Of a DNA stretch of 64,000 nt, positions 34,702-43,207 are shown one piece after another (the first letter of the stretch is position 1; every line of letters begins with the position of its first letter). The DNA comes from an uncultured Spirochaetota bacterium. GTDB lineage: Bacteria > Spirochaetota > UBA4802 > UBA5550. The DNA lies in assembly GCA_937872225.1 (NCBI GenBank), contig CALMRZ010000021.1, positions 1 through 64,000 of the forward strand. The letters run 5' to 3'. The position numbers and the translations under genes are program-made. The notes beneath the pieces are model-generated. The model was given only the letters and a program-made list of their open reading frames with translations, was not told where the DNA came from and searched no databases.

Positions 34702-36468
34702 TCAGAATACCCCGGTTACTTTTCTTCTTTCTATATCGACATCGATGCGCCGGAACGCCGGGTCTGAAGCGGTTCCCGGCATAAGGCTTATGGCGCCCGC
34801 CACGGGAACCACGAAACCGGCACCCTGGTAGGTGAGAATGTCGCGCACCGGCAGCACCCATCCGGTGGGCACGCCTTTCAGGTTTGGATCATGGGAAAGA
34901 GAGAGGTGCGTCTTCACCATGCAGGTGCCGAGCTTTGAAATCTCCGGATCGGCGTCCATCTTTTTCAGCTTATCCTCTGCGTCCGGGAGGTACTTGACGC
35001 CATCGGCTCCGTATACTTCCCTGGCTATGGTCTCTATGCGCTTTGACAGCGGCATGGAAAGGTCGTAGAGAAAGTTGAAGTTATTCTTGTCCTCGCAGGC
35101 GTCTATCACCGCGTCAGTGAGATCCAGGGCTCCGTTGCCGCCCTTCAACCAGTGGCTGGACACGGCCACGCGGGCCCCTGCGGCCTCAGCCTGACGCTTG
35201 ATTTCGGCGATTTCAGCATCAGTGTCCGTGGAAAAAGGGTTGATGCAGACGACGGGGCTTATGCCGGCCCTCTTCACGGTCTGGATGTGACGGATCAGGT
35301 TCGCGCATCCCTTTTCCACCATGGCGACGTTTTCTTCAGTGTAAACTGGGTCGAGGGGATGACCCGGCGGGACCGGCGGGCCGCCGCCGTGGCTCTTGAG
35401 GGCGCGTACGGTGGCTACGATAACCGCGCAGTGCGGCCTGAGTCCGCTGATGCGGCATTTGAGGTTCCAGAACTTTTCAAAGCCGATGTCAGCGCCAAAC
35501 CCGCTTTCAGTTACATGATAGTCCGAAAGCTTGAGGGCGAGCTTGTCCGCCGCAATGGAAGACTGGCCGATGGCTATGTTCGCGAAGGGGCCGGCGTGAA
35601 CGAATAGCGGCTGTCCTTCCAGGGTCTGGAGCAGGTTCGGCTTCAGGGTGTTGAACATCCAGGCCGTCATTGCCCCGTCCACCTCGAGGTCCGCGGTGGT
35701 TATGGGCTCGCCATGCTGATTGCGGGCCATGACGATTTTACCGATCCGCTCGCGCATGTCCGCCATGCTCGATGACACGGCCAGGATGGCCATGAGCTCG
35801 GAGCTTGCCGCGATCTGGAACTTGGATTCCATGAGAAATCCGTCGGTGGTGCCGCCGAGACCGATAACAATCTTCCTGAGAGACTGGGCGCAGAAATCGA
35901 TGACCCAACCCATCTCGACGCTTCTCGGGTCGATGTTAAGGCGGCGGAGGTGCTTGGATGCGAGCATGGCATCGTCGTAATTGAATTCATGCTGCATCCG
36001 GGCCGTGAGAGCCACCATGGCGAGATTATGGGCGTTGATGATGTCGTTAATGTCTCCGGTTAGGCCGAAGGAAAACGGGATCAGGGGAATGCACTGGGAC
36101 AGACCGCCGCCGGCAGCGCTTCCCTTGATGTTCATGGTCGGTCCGCCAGAAGGCTGACGGATTGCGCCGGTCGCTTTTTTTCCGCGTCTGCCCAGACCCT
36201 GGAGTAAGCCGATGGTGGAGGTGCTCTTGCCCTCGCCGAGAGGTGTAGGGGTGATAGCAGTTACGTCAATATATTTACCGTCAGGTTTATCCTTTAGCCG
36301 TTCAAGAACGAGTTCAAAGTCAACCTTTCCGTAATAATGACTATTGGGGAGTAGTTCATCATTGCGGATTCCCAGCTCTTCAGCGAGCCGGTAAACGGTT
36401 TTCATGTGCTTTTCGTATTCATCAGCTATCTGCCAGTCGGCCAGTTTTGTAGGATCCGGTTTAGACAA
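34702..36468 (-). CDS. fhs: Formate-tetrahydrofolate ligase
   Basis: 588 residues, slightly over the usual 555-560. It joins formate to tetrahydrofolate with ATP, the entry of the methyl branch. The ATP loop [12 protein letters not shown] is at 74-85; [20 protein letters not shown] and the [15 protein letters not shown] block follow. The start is TTG 36468 with GGGAGG 7 nt before it. It has its own promoter region, away from the CODH/ACS operon but on the same strand. A CCGAT-type palindrome touches its stop codon. Confidence 0.96.
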   Translation of the reverse strand: MSKPDPTKLADWQIADEYEKHMKTVYRLAEELGIRNDELLPNSHYYGKVDFELVLERLKDKPDGKYIDVTAITPTPLGEGKSTSTIGLLQGLGRRGKKATGAIRQPSGGPTMNIKGSAAGGGLSQCIPLIPFSFGLTGDINDIINAHNLAMVALTARMQHEFNYDDAMLASKHLRRLNIDPRSVEMGWVIDFCAQSLRKIVIGLGGTTDGFLMESKFQIAASSELMAILAVSSSMADMRERIGKIVMARNQHGEPITTADLEVDGAMTAWMFNTLKPNLLQTLEGQPLFVHAGPFANIAIGQSSIAADKLALKLSDYHVTESGFGADIGFEKFWNLKCRISGLRPHCAVIVATVRALKSHGGGPPVPPGHPLDPVYTEENVAMVEKGCANLIRHIQTVKRAGISPVVCINPFSTDTDAEIAEIKRQAEAAGARVAVSSHWLKGGNGALDLTDAVIDACEDKNNFNFLYDLSMPLSKRIETIAREVYGADGVKYLPDAEDKLKKMDADPEISKLGTCMVKTHLSLSHDPNLKGVPTGWVLPVRDILTYQGAGFVVPVAGAISLMPGTASDPAFRRIDVDIERRKVTGVF

Positions 36469-36627
36469 TGCTTACCTCCCTGGGTCTTGCCATGCGGCAT
36501 ATATATGCGAACTTCCGAGAACATGGCATATTAATCAAGAAATTTTGTGTACTGGGTCATGAAATTACGAAACAATGATGTTAATATTCATGGAAGAGAA
36601 TTTCAAGGTTTCTTGGCATCCCCCAGA

Positions 36628-37022
36628 TTAACTTCCAGCATTGGATCCCATCAATTTCATTATTAAGTAATAGGTAGTTTGTATAATGTTATCGGTAATC
36701 TTTGATTTTATTAGTTTGTCCAGATATCTGTTAATAGCATAAGCCAGAATATGCGAAACCGACATCTTAAGAAGTTTTCTCAGATCCAGCATGCATTCAT
36801 AATCGTTAGGTCTGATCTGTATATGAAGCGTACGCCAGACCCCATGATTATGTCTGCTTTGAAATTTTATCCTTTGTCCGTTCCGGACATGTTTTGGAGC
36901 GTCCTTCATGACAATTTTAAGAAGATAATCAGTTCGGTCCAGGAAATCCCCTTTGTCGCTGAAGTATGTGTGATTTTTGCCAGAAGAATATCCTGGATAT
37001 TGAGAGTTGTTTCAATAATCAT
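36628..37022 (-). pseudogene. Ribbon-helix-helix-like regulator, apparently frameshifted
   Basis: Two overlapping frames. The first (37022-36906, 38 residues, AAGGGG ribosome site) reads like an RHH fold: TTLNIQDILLAKITHTSATKGISWTELI. Its TGA overlaps the ATG of the second frame (36909-36628, 93 residues), which includes RTLHIQIRPNDYECMLDLRKLLKMSVSHILAYAINRYLDKL, a second strand-helix-helix unit. One extra A in the AAAA run near 36915-36918 would give one 130-residue protein (IIFLKIVMKDAPKH). So either the gene lost a base or two short proteins are coupled. It is likely DNA-binding and lies amid the CCGAT-type palindromes. Confidence 0.6.
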
Positions 37023-37087
37023 GCGTATCCCCTTGCTCAGTTAGTAGTTGTGTTGTTAACGAACAGGAAAGGGGAATTTTAAAAATT

Positions 37088-37279
37088 CTAACCGATTGTT
37101 ATCGGTTTTCTATGTTTTTGAATTTCATTAATAATACAGGCGGACCTGAATTTACAATAACCCTTCGGGTCTTTGCAGGAAATACATTCATCACAGCAAT
37201 ATGAGGCGTATTTCGAACAGAAATACATTCCCGGTTTATCCTTGTGACGGCTGCATGTGGGCTCATCGTTATGATTCAT
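37088..37279 (-). CDS. Cysteine-rich mini-protein, probable zinc or iron binder
   Basis: 63 residues with nine cysteines and two early histidines in CSRHKDKPGMYFCSKYASYCCDECISCKDPKGYCKFR. The spacing resembles B-box-like zinc fingers, and I know similar small proteins from sulfate reducers and acetogens, without a known role. Its last codons (PITIG and stop) lie within a CCGAT-type palindrome, and a short ribosome site is not obvious. A link with the nearby C1 genes is only positional. Confidence 0.6.
   Translation of the reverse strand: MNHNDEPTCSRHKDKPGMYFCSKYASYCCDECISCKDPKGYCKFRSACIINEIQKHRKPITIG
37090..37107. repeat. Short palindrome, CCGAT-type, copy 2
   Basis: AACCGATTGTTATCGGTT: 7-bp arms around TGTT, overlapping the 3' end of the Cys-rich gene. 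A degraded copy (CAGATTGTTATCGGTG) lies at 37413-37428. Confidence 0.65.
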
Positions 37280-37593
37280 AAGAAATTATGATTTTAAATA
37301 AATTCTAAATTACTGATTAATCATGAAAATGTCAAGGGTTGTATTAAATAATTCATTTATTGGTGAAATGTGTAATTAGTTTCATTAATATTTTAATCTT
37401 AAATTACTGTGACAGATTGTTATCGGTGAGAAGTAAACATTGTTTAATTAAGTTATTCAAAATTAAACTCAGTAACCAATGAATTTAATTTGTTTTGCAG
37501 GAGAAACTTGTATATCTTATTAAAAAATATCATACCATTTATTTCCCCGGTTTACGTTACGATAAAAAAGATTAAGGAAAGGGAGGGACTGAG
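37280..37593. other. AT-rich intergenic region
   Basis: Spacer between the leftward Cys-rich gene and the rightward DUF2934 gene, strongly AT-rich. Apart from the degraded palindrome at 37413-37428 I see nothing that I can name; both promoters should be here. Confidence 0.4.
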
Positions 37594-37823
37594 ATGCTTT
37601 CAAAAAAAACCGCAACTGAAACATCTTCGGTAAAAGTCAGCGTGCTGAAAGGCAAAAAAAGAAACAGGACGCAACATTTGATTTTTCCGGTTTTCAGGAT
37701 GAGATAAGGGTCCGGGCATTTTACAACTATCAGGAGAGGGTGAAAAATAATTTGCCCGGAAACGAGATGACCGATTGGCTTGAAGCTGAAAAGAGCCTCG
37801 CGTCAAAGGGAGTCACTCACTAG
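37594..37823 (+). pseudogene. DUF2934 protein, apparently frameshifted
   Basis: ATG 37594 follows GGGAGG. The first frame (lysine/threonine/serine-rich) stops at 37701-37703, while another frame carries a typical DUF2934 unit (DEIRVRAFYNYQERV, then GNEMTDWLEAEKSL) ending at TAG 37821. One more A in the run at 37654-37660 would join the two as GKKKKQDATFDFSGFQDEIRV. The intact protein would be about 76 residues. DUF2934 proteins are small and of unknown function. Confidence 0.65.
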
Positions 37824-37850
37824 TTGACCGGATCAGTCGGCCGGGTTGGA

Positions 37851-39158
37851 TTATATTTTCAGGACCCAGCCCCTGCCCTGCAGGGCAACGCCTTTCTTCA
37901 TGACTTCAAGAAAGCGGGATCGTAGCTTGTCGCTCATCAGGTTTTGCTTGACCACCGGGAGGCGGAGAAACCCGCCGACGAAACCGCGCATGAATTTCTG
38001 TGTTACGCTTTCCGGGTTGTCGAAGATCTGATTTTGAAGGGTCCCCCTCTCCAGGTTTCCCAGGATAACCTTCTCAAATACGTTTTCCGGATGGAGGACG
38101 CGGCTTTTGCGGTGGGTGAGTTTTATCGCGCCTTTCGGGCATTTTACGGCGCACACTCCGCATCCGATGCAAAAGGAGGAGTCGATGACCGGATCCATTC
38201 GTCTTTTTGAGGACGGTTTTTGCGTTGGCCTCATCTCGATCGCATCAATGGGACAGGCCGTGGCGCATTTGCCGCAGCCGGTGCATTTGTCCTCGTGCGC
38301 GCCGGCTATGTAATTGGAGGTGACAACGGCGTTGGCATAGCCGTACTTGCTGATTCCCGACAGGGCGACGCAGCAGCACTTGCAGCAGTGGCAGATGAAC
38401 GTGACGTTGTCCTTGACGTTCTCGCCGCAGAAGGCCAGGCCGAGCTCCCGCGACCGGGCGATGTTTTCCAGCATCTCCGTGCGGGAGACCTTTTTCGCCA
38501 GCTTGTTCCGTATCCAGTAGTCCGCGGCGTACCCGAAGGTCGAGCAGGTGTTAAGGGGCATGTCGCATTCCCTGCTGCCGGCGTGCTTTTTTTTGTGGCG
38601 GCAGGAACAGATGCCGATGGAAAAGGTCTCATGGTCGCGTATGATGGATGCCGCCTTTTCGTAATCCAGTATTGCGGTGTATTCGCTCTCTTCGATGGAG
38701 CCCTCATGGGGAATGGACCGCATCAGGGAAATGACCTGGCCGTCCCCGAAATTCTTGTCGAAAAATTCGCCGGTCAGGTATTCGTTGAACATGCCGGCCC
38801 ATTTCCTGTAATTGAGCTGCCCGCGGGTGCGCATCATGGTGAATTCAAAGATGCCGATGACCATGGGGGAGGGCATGTACTGGTACTCGTCATTTGCCCA
38901 TATGTCGATGACCAGGCCTTTTTGCGCCAGCGCCTCCAGTATCTTCTGGAGCCGCACAGGCTCGAGGCCGGTTATGTCGGATATCCTGCCGAGGCTGGCA
39001 AGGCCGTAGGGCATGCTTGAGACAACCGCGGCTTCTTCGGGAGTGTAGAGTTCTTTCAGGATATTGTTGAGCGTTTCATTCCTGGGCACCCTGGTGCCGA
39101 GGGCGTCTATCGTGTCGCCCAGTTTCTGATACAGTTCCTTTGGCCCGAGATGTCCCAT
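37851..39158 (-). CDS. Ferredoxin-type iron-sulfur protein with winged-helix-like N-terminus
   Basis: 435 residues from ATG 39158 (AAGGGGGGG upstream). The N-terminal 130 residues include a helix-turn-helix-like stretch (LASLGRISDITGLEPVRLQKILEALAQKGLVIDI). The middle is rich in cysteines (GICSCRHKKKHAG, HCCKCCCVALSGI) and the C-terminal part has two 4Fe-4S motifs, CTGCGKCATACP and CIGCGVCAVKCP. Similar proteins occur as redox partners in syntrophs and sulfate reducers. Whether the HTH-like part binds DNA is unclear. Confidence 0.78.
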   Translation of the reverse strand: MGHLGPKELYQKLGDTIDALGTRVPRNETLNNILKELYTPEEAAVVSSMPYGLASLGRISDITGLEPVRLQKILEALAQKGLVIDIWANDEYQYMPSPMVIGIFEFTMMRTRGQLNYRKWAGMFNEYLTGEFFDKNFGDGQVISLMRSIPHEGSIEESEYTAILDYEKAASIIRDHETFSIGICSCRHKKKHAGSRECDMPLNTCSTFGYAADYWIRNKLAKKVSRTEMLENIARSRELGLAFCGENVKDNVTFICHCCKCCCVALSGISKYGYANAVVTSNYIAGAHEDKCTGCGKCATACPIDAIEMRPTQKPSSKRRMDPVIDSSFCIGCGVCAVKCPKGAIKLTHRKSRVLHPENVFEKVILGNLERGTLQNQIFDNPESVTQKFMRGFVGGFLRLPVVKQNLMSDKLRSRFLEVMKKGVALQGRGWVLKI

Positions 39159-39317
39159 CCGTCCCCCCCCTTGCGGTTTTCTGTATGATAGCGGCCAGGC
39201 GGGCACTGTCAAGCCAATATTCTGGCCGCATCATGCCGAATATCTGGTTGACTTTTTTGTTTTCTGCATCATAATCAGTGTGCTGCCGAAGCAAGGTCAA
39301 AGACCGGGAGGATCATC

Positions 39318-40334
39318 ATGGGGCTGTTTTCACCGAACGTTGAACGAATGAAAAAGAAAAATGATATGGCCGGATTGGTACGGTGCCTTCAGCATAAGAG
39401 CCCTTCCGTGCGCTACCGGGCCTTCCTCCTTCTGGCGGGAGAGAAATCAATTGGCGACGACATCATCAAACACCTGAAAAAAATGCTCAATGACCCTGAT
39501 GAACGGGTGAGGACGGCCGCGACGCTTAAGTTCGCGGCCCTCGGCGCTCCCCTTCTGTCAAAGAACCTGGTAGAACTGATATCGGAGGGCGGCAGGAAGG
39601 AAAAGATCAGTCTCCTGAAAATAATCGCGGGCCGCGGCCGCGACGTGGACGGTCCCATCATGGAAGCGGTCGTCCTGGCCCTGGAAGACCGGAACGGGAT
39701 CGTCAAGCTCAATGCCATGGAGGCCGCCGGGTCAACGGGAAGCCCTCACCTGGTGCCCCGGATAGCCGAATACCTGAACGACCGGCATCCCGACATGAGG
39801 ATCAAGGTGGCCCAGGCCCTGTGCTGCATCGGCAACGATGCCGCCGTAGACCACCTGATCGGCCTCCTGGCGGATTCAGACGCCGGCGTGCGGGGCGCGG
39901 CGCGGGCGTGCCTGGAGAATGTCGATTCACCCCGCGTCCGGATGGCCCTCCATGACGCGCGGTACGCGCGCCTCATCCGCGGTATGGGCGGCCTGGTGCC
40001 GGACCGGATCGAAACGGCGAAACAGATCGGCGTCGAGGGGATCGCGGAAGGCCTGCCGCTCCTCCACCGGGCATGCCGGGACCGCTACAAAGGGGTGCGC
40101 ATCGAGGCCGCGCGGTCCATCGCCGTCTTCGGCGACCCGTCGTCTGTGGAGGTCCTGTCGAAAATTCTTAATGACAAGTATTACGATGTGCGCCTTGAGG
40201 CGGTCAGGGCCCTGGGCAGGATTGCCGGCCAGGCGTCAATCGACGCGCTCCAGCCGGCACTGGAGGATAAAAACAAGCGGGTGCGCGGCGAGGCACGCCG
40301 CGCCGTCAGTTGCCTCAAAACCATGGGTGAGTAA
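39318..40334 (+). CDS. HEAT-repeat (PBS lyase-type) protein
   Basis: 338 residues made almost wholly of about nine 30-residue alpha-helical repeats with the pattern D-x-x-x-x-V-R-x-x-A-A-x-x-L, for example DERVRTAATLKFAALG, DAGVRGAARACLENV and YDVRLEAVRALGRIAG. No catalytic motif or signal peptide. Such solenoids act as protein-binding scaffolds. ATG 39318 lies behind GGGAGG. Confidence 0.85.
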   Translation: MGLFSPNVERMKKKNDMAGLVRCLQHKSPSVRYRAFLLLAGEKSIGDDIIKHLKKMLNDPDERVRTAATLKFAALGAPLLSKNLVELISEGGRKEKISLLKIIAGRGRDVDGPIMEAVVLALEDRNGIVKLNAMEAAGSTGSPHLVPRIAEYLNDRHPDMRIKVAQALCCIGNDAAVDHLIGLLADSDAGVRGAARACLENVDSPRVRMALHDARYARLIRGMGGLVPDRIETAKQIGVEGIAEGLPLLHRACRDRYKGVRIEAARSIAVFGDPSSVEVLSKILNDKYYDVRLEAVRALGRIAGQASIDALQPALEDKNKRVRGEARRAVSCLKTMGE

Positions 40335-40382
40335 CGGCTTACATCATTTTCGCGGGATCGTGGAAATGACAGCGGCGGCCGC

Positions 40383-41777
40383 TTATTCGGTTTTCGTTTT
40401 ATCCGGAACATACTCATGGAAACTCTCTGCCACGTCGTGAATGCTGCCGTCCCAGAGAAATTTCCTCGTTTCGGCGATGATGACGCCGTTCAGCAGGATC
40501 AGGGCGATAAGGTTCGGGATCGCCATGAGCATGTTCATCATGTCCGCCAGGTCCCACACCAGCGGGAGCGACACCACGGAGCCCACCATGACTGCGCCGA
40601 CCCAGAGGACGCGGTAGGGCACGATCGACCGCTTGCCGAAGAGATATTCCACCGAGCGCTCGCCGTAGTATGACCAGCCCAGGATCGTCGAATACACGAA
40701 GGTGAGGAGCCCCACCGTGAGGATTATCGGTCCCGCCACCGGGATTTCGGCGAAAGCCCGCTTGGTCATGACCGCGCCGTTGATCGAGCCGAAGTCGCCG
40801 GGAAAACGTATGATGGTGCTCACCAGGACCATACCGGTTATGGCGCAGACCACCACCGTGTCCCAGAAGGTGCCGGTGGCGGACACCAGGGCCTGCTTGA
40901 CCGGGTTGTTCGTTTTTGCCGCGGCGGCCACGATGGGCGCGGACCCCAGGCCGGCCTCGTTGGAAAAGAGGCCCCGGGCGATGCCGTAGCGCGCCGCCAT
41001 CATGACCGATGCGCCGATGAAGCCTCCGCCGGCTGCCTGGGGCGAGAAAGCGGATTGCCCGATAAGGACCAGGGTGTCGACCATCACCGCGCGGTTTATG
41101 AAAAGGATGATAAGGCATCCTAGTATGTAAAAGAAGGCCATGAAAGGGACCAGGAGCGTGCATACCCTGGCAATGGATTGGACTCCGCCGAGGATAACTA
41201 TAGCTGTAATTGCGGTTACGAAGATGCCGGTGACCCAGAGGGGCGCCCCCAGGGTCTCCTGCGCCAGGGTGGATATGGAATTGGCCTGCACCATGTTGCC
41301 GATGCCGAAGGCGGCGATTGACGTGAACACGCAGAAGAGCACCGCCAGCCACTTTTTCCCCAGGCCCCGCTCGAGGGCGTACATCGGCCCGCCCAGCATG
41401 GTGCCGTCGGAAGTCTTGACCCGGTATTTGACCGATAGCACCGCTTCGCCGTACTTGGTGGCGTAGCCGAACACGCCGGTGAGCCAGCACCAGAGGACAG
41501 CGCCGGGCCCGCCCAGGGCCACGGCGGTCGCCACGCCGACAATGTTCCCGGTGCCGATGGTGGCGGCCAGGGCAGTGGTGAGGGCGCCGAAGTGGTGAAC
41601 GTCGCCGTGTCCGTCGGCGTCACGGGAGAATGAGAGCTTAATGGCAAGGCCGACATAGCGTTGGATGAATCTCAGTCTGAGCGTAAGGAACAGGTGGGTG
41701 CCGAAGAGAATAACCAGCATCGGGGGCCCCCACAGGTAGCCGTTGATCCATTTAATGATATCATGAAGTATTTCCAT
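40383..41777 (-). CDS. Sodium:alanine/glycine symporter (AGCS family)
   Basis: 464 residues with about ten to eleven membrane helices. Family signatures are GTHLFLTLRLRFIQRY at the start, GTGNIVGVATAVALGGPGAVLWCWLTG and GLFSNEAGLGSAPIVAAAAKT, which contains the substrate- and sodium-site residues. It imports alanine or glycine with sodium. The TS-like gene ends 7 bp upstream on the same strand, so they may be co-transcribed although unrelated in function. Confidence 0.92.
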   Translation of the reverse strand: MEILHDIIKWINGYLWGPPMLVILFGTHLFLTLRLRFIQRYVGLAIKLSFSRDADGHGDVHHFGALTTALAATIGTGNIVGVATAVALGGPGAVLWCWLTGVFGYATKYGEAVLSVKYRVKTSDGTMLGGPMYALERGLGKKWLAVLFCVFTSIAAFGIGNMVQANSISTLAQETLGAPLWVTGIFVTAITAIVILGGVQSIARVCTLLVPFMAFFYILGCLIILFINRAVMVDTLVLIGQSAFSPQAAGGGFIGASVMMAARYGIARGLFSNEAGLGSAPIVAAAAKTNNPVKQALVSATGTFWDTVVVCAITGMVLVSTIIRFPGDFGSINGAVMTKRAFAEIPVAGPIILTVGLLTFVYSTILGWSYYGERSVEYLFGKRSIVPYRVLWVGAVMVGSVVSLPLVWDLADMMNMLMAIPNLIALILLNGVIIAETRKFLWDGSIHDVAESFHEYVPDKTKTE

Positions 41778-41784
41778 TCATTAC

Positions 41785-42612
41785 TCACGTGCCGGTGCGA
41801 AATTCCTCGATCGTCTTTCCCCGGATGCACTCGGCCAGCTCCCACACATAGTCGTATATATGCAGGCCCTTGGAACAGGCGATGATCTCGCCGTCCTCAA
41901 CGCCGATTTCCGATGCCATGTATTCCTTCATCATCTGCATGGCCGCCAGGTTGGCGGGGAAGCCGCCCCAGAGGTCCCAGGAACGGAAGTATATGATGAA
42001 ATTGAGCCGGCCGTCCTGTATGCGCGTGTCTATGAGGCGCAGGCAGGGAGGATCGAGGAGAATCATGTCCGCCGGGTGCGCCACCTGGAGCACCATCTGG
42101 TTGTTGCGGTGGCCCTTGTTCCTGTAGGTCCATATGCAGAGCTCCATCTGGTTGATGTAGAACCTGCCGTCTTCCTCGATAATTATCTTACGATCTTCCC
42201 AGACATCACGGTCCTGGATAAGGATATGCTCATAGCCATGGGTGTTGTATTTTTCCGCATAGCCGGTCGGTATCGGATACTTGCAGATGCGCTGGCCGTA
42301 GGTATAGGATTCGCCCGGTTTTGCCTCTCCGGTCATCAGGTACGGAAGATAGTCGGTAAGATAATCGTCGGCCACCGGGTTGGGCAGATTATACTGGCCC
42401 GGTATCTGGGGCAGGAGTGGCTGTTCGCCCGGTCTTTTGATGTGCACGGTGATGAAATCGAACTCGAGGCGCTTCTCGCCCGCGTATGATCCCCGGTCGA
42501 TGATGAAATCCCGCCCAACTTCGAGGCATTTGTAAACGGCCTGGAACCACGCGTCGGGGAGGGTCGTTGCTTCGATCAGTATGGGGCGCAGCCCTTTTAC
42601 CGTGCTGTTCAT
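41785..42612 (-). CDS. Thymidylate synthase-family protein, archaeal type
   Basis: 275 residues. The C-terminal half has the thymidylate synthase core: catalytic Cys190 in LDPPCLRLID, the phosphate-binding RSWDLWGGFPANLA (Arg210, Asp213, Asn221), and HIYDYVWELA. The N-terminal half is unlike the bacterial ThyA insert pattern and resembles the short enzymes annotated in methanogens. It may make dTMP or act as a deoxycytidylate hydroxymethylase relative. No ThyA or ThyX is visible elsewhere in the window. Confidence 0.8.
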   Translation of the reverse strand: MNSTVKGLRPILIEATTLPDAWFQAVYKCLEVGRDFIIDRGSYAGEKRLEFDFITVHIKRPGEQPLLPQIPGQYNLPNPVADDYLTDYLPYLMTGEAKPGESYTYGQRICKYPIPTGYAEKYNTHGYEHILIQDRDVWEDRKIIIEEDGRFYINQMELCIWTYRNKGHRNNQMVLQVAHPADMILLDPPCLRLIDTRIQDGRLNFIIYFRSWDLWGGFPANLAAMQMMKEYMASEIGVEDGEIIACSKGLHIYDYVWELAECIRGKTIEEFRTGT

Positions 42613-42791
42613 ATCTGTATCCTGTCGGGGATTAGGTGCTTCAGGCGATTATAGTATGTCCGACGAGTTTGTATTCTGTCAAGAACTAACAAGGGCCGGC
42701 ATCTGCCATGATGTAAAAAAATAATAAATCCTTGACTCGGCTTCTCAAGGTGATAACGTTTCATCCGGCATCATCCACATTGGATAACGGC

Positions 42792-43004
42792 ATGGACGAA
42801 AAGGGCTCTTCTCAAGAACAGAAAACAATCACCCTCCCATCTGAAAAAATCGTGAACAGGCCAGAAATACTCATGGGAACATCCGGCTGGCATTATGATG
42901 ACTGGAAGGGCCTCTTTTATCCGGAGAAACTGGGACGGAATAATGATCCCTGCGGATACGCTGTTAAAAATGCCGATACCCTCAATAAAATACTTGCCGG
43001 TTGA
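42792..43004 (+). pseudogene. Truncated DUF72-family gene
   Basis: The frame encodes the start of DUF72 (ILMGTSGWHYDDWKGLFYPEKL), but after about 20 residues of that domain the match is lost (RNNDPCGYAVKNADTLNKIL) and a stop follows. Intact members have about 240 residues. The break is followed at once by direct repeats and palindromes, so the 3' part was probably lost by a rearrangement. No protein function is expected. Confidence 0.65.
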
Positions 43005-43055
43005 TGGTGTCAGAGCAAAGTCGTGGGTGTCAGAGTAAATGCCCGGGCTATTGTG

Positions 43056-43069
43056 CCGATAGTTATCGG
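43056..43069. repeat. Short palindrome, CCGAT-type, copy 3
   Basis: CCGATAGTTATCGG: 6-bp arms with a 2-bp centre. Confidence 0.65.
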
Positions 43070-43113
43070 TGAACATGAGTTAAGATTTTGATAGACAATA
43101 GAATTGATGCATT

Positions 43114-43133
43114 ATACCGATAGTTATCGGTAT
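43114..43133. repeat. Short palindrome, CCGAT-type, copy 4
   Basis: ATACCGATAGTTATCGGTAT: the longest copy, with 9-bp perfect arms and a GT centre, 75 bp upstream of the M20 peptidase start. Confidence 0.7.
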
Positions 43134-43207
43134 TATTCCAGAAATAATGGTGTCAGAGTAAAATCTGGCAACATAAGAGGGGGTGCTCTCCCGGAGAGAA
43201 CTCATAT

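Larger units (their letters stand above)
43005..43163. repeat. Three copies of TGGTGTCAGAGTAAA interleaved with palindromes
   Basis: The word GGTGTCAGAGyAAA occurs at 43005-43020, 43025-43040 and 43148-43163, always in the same orientation; a fourth copy is inverted at 46583-46598. Two CCGAT-type palindromes lie between the second and third copies. Confidence 0.75.

Noticed and set aside
42732-43163. CRISPR array, because of repeats between 43.0 and 43.2 kb
   Set aside because: The repeats are only about 14 bp, spaced unevenly (5 and 107 bp apart), and no Cas gene is near.
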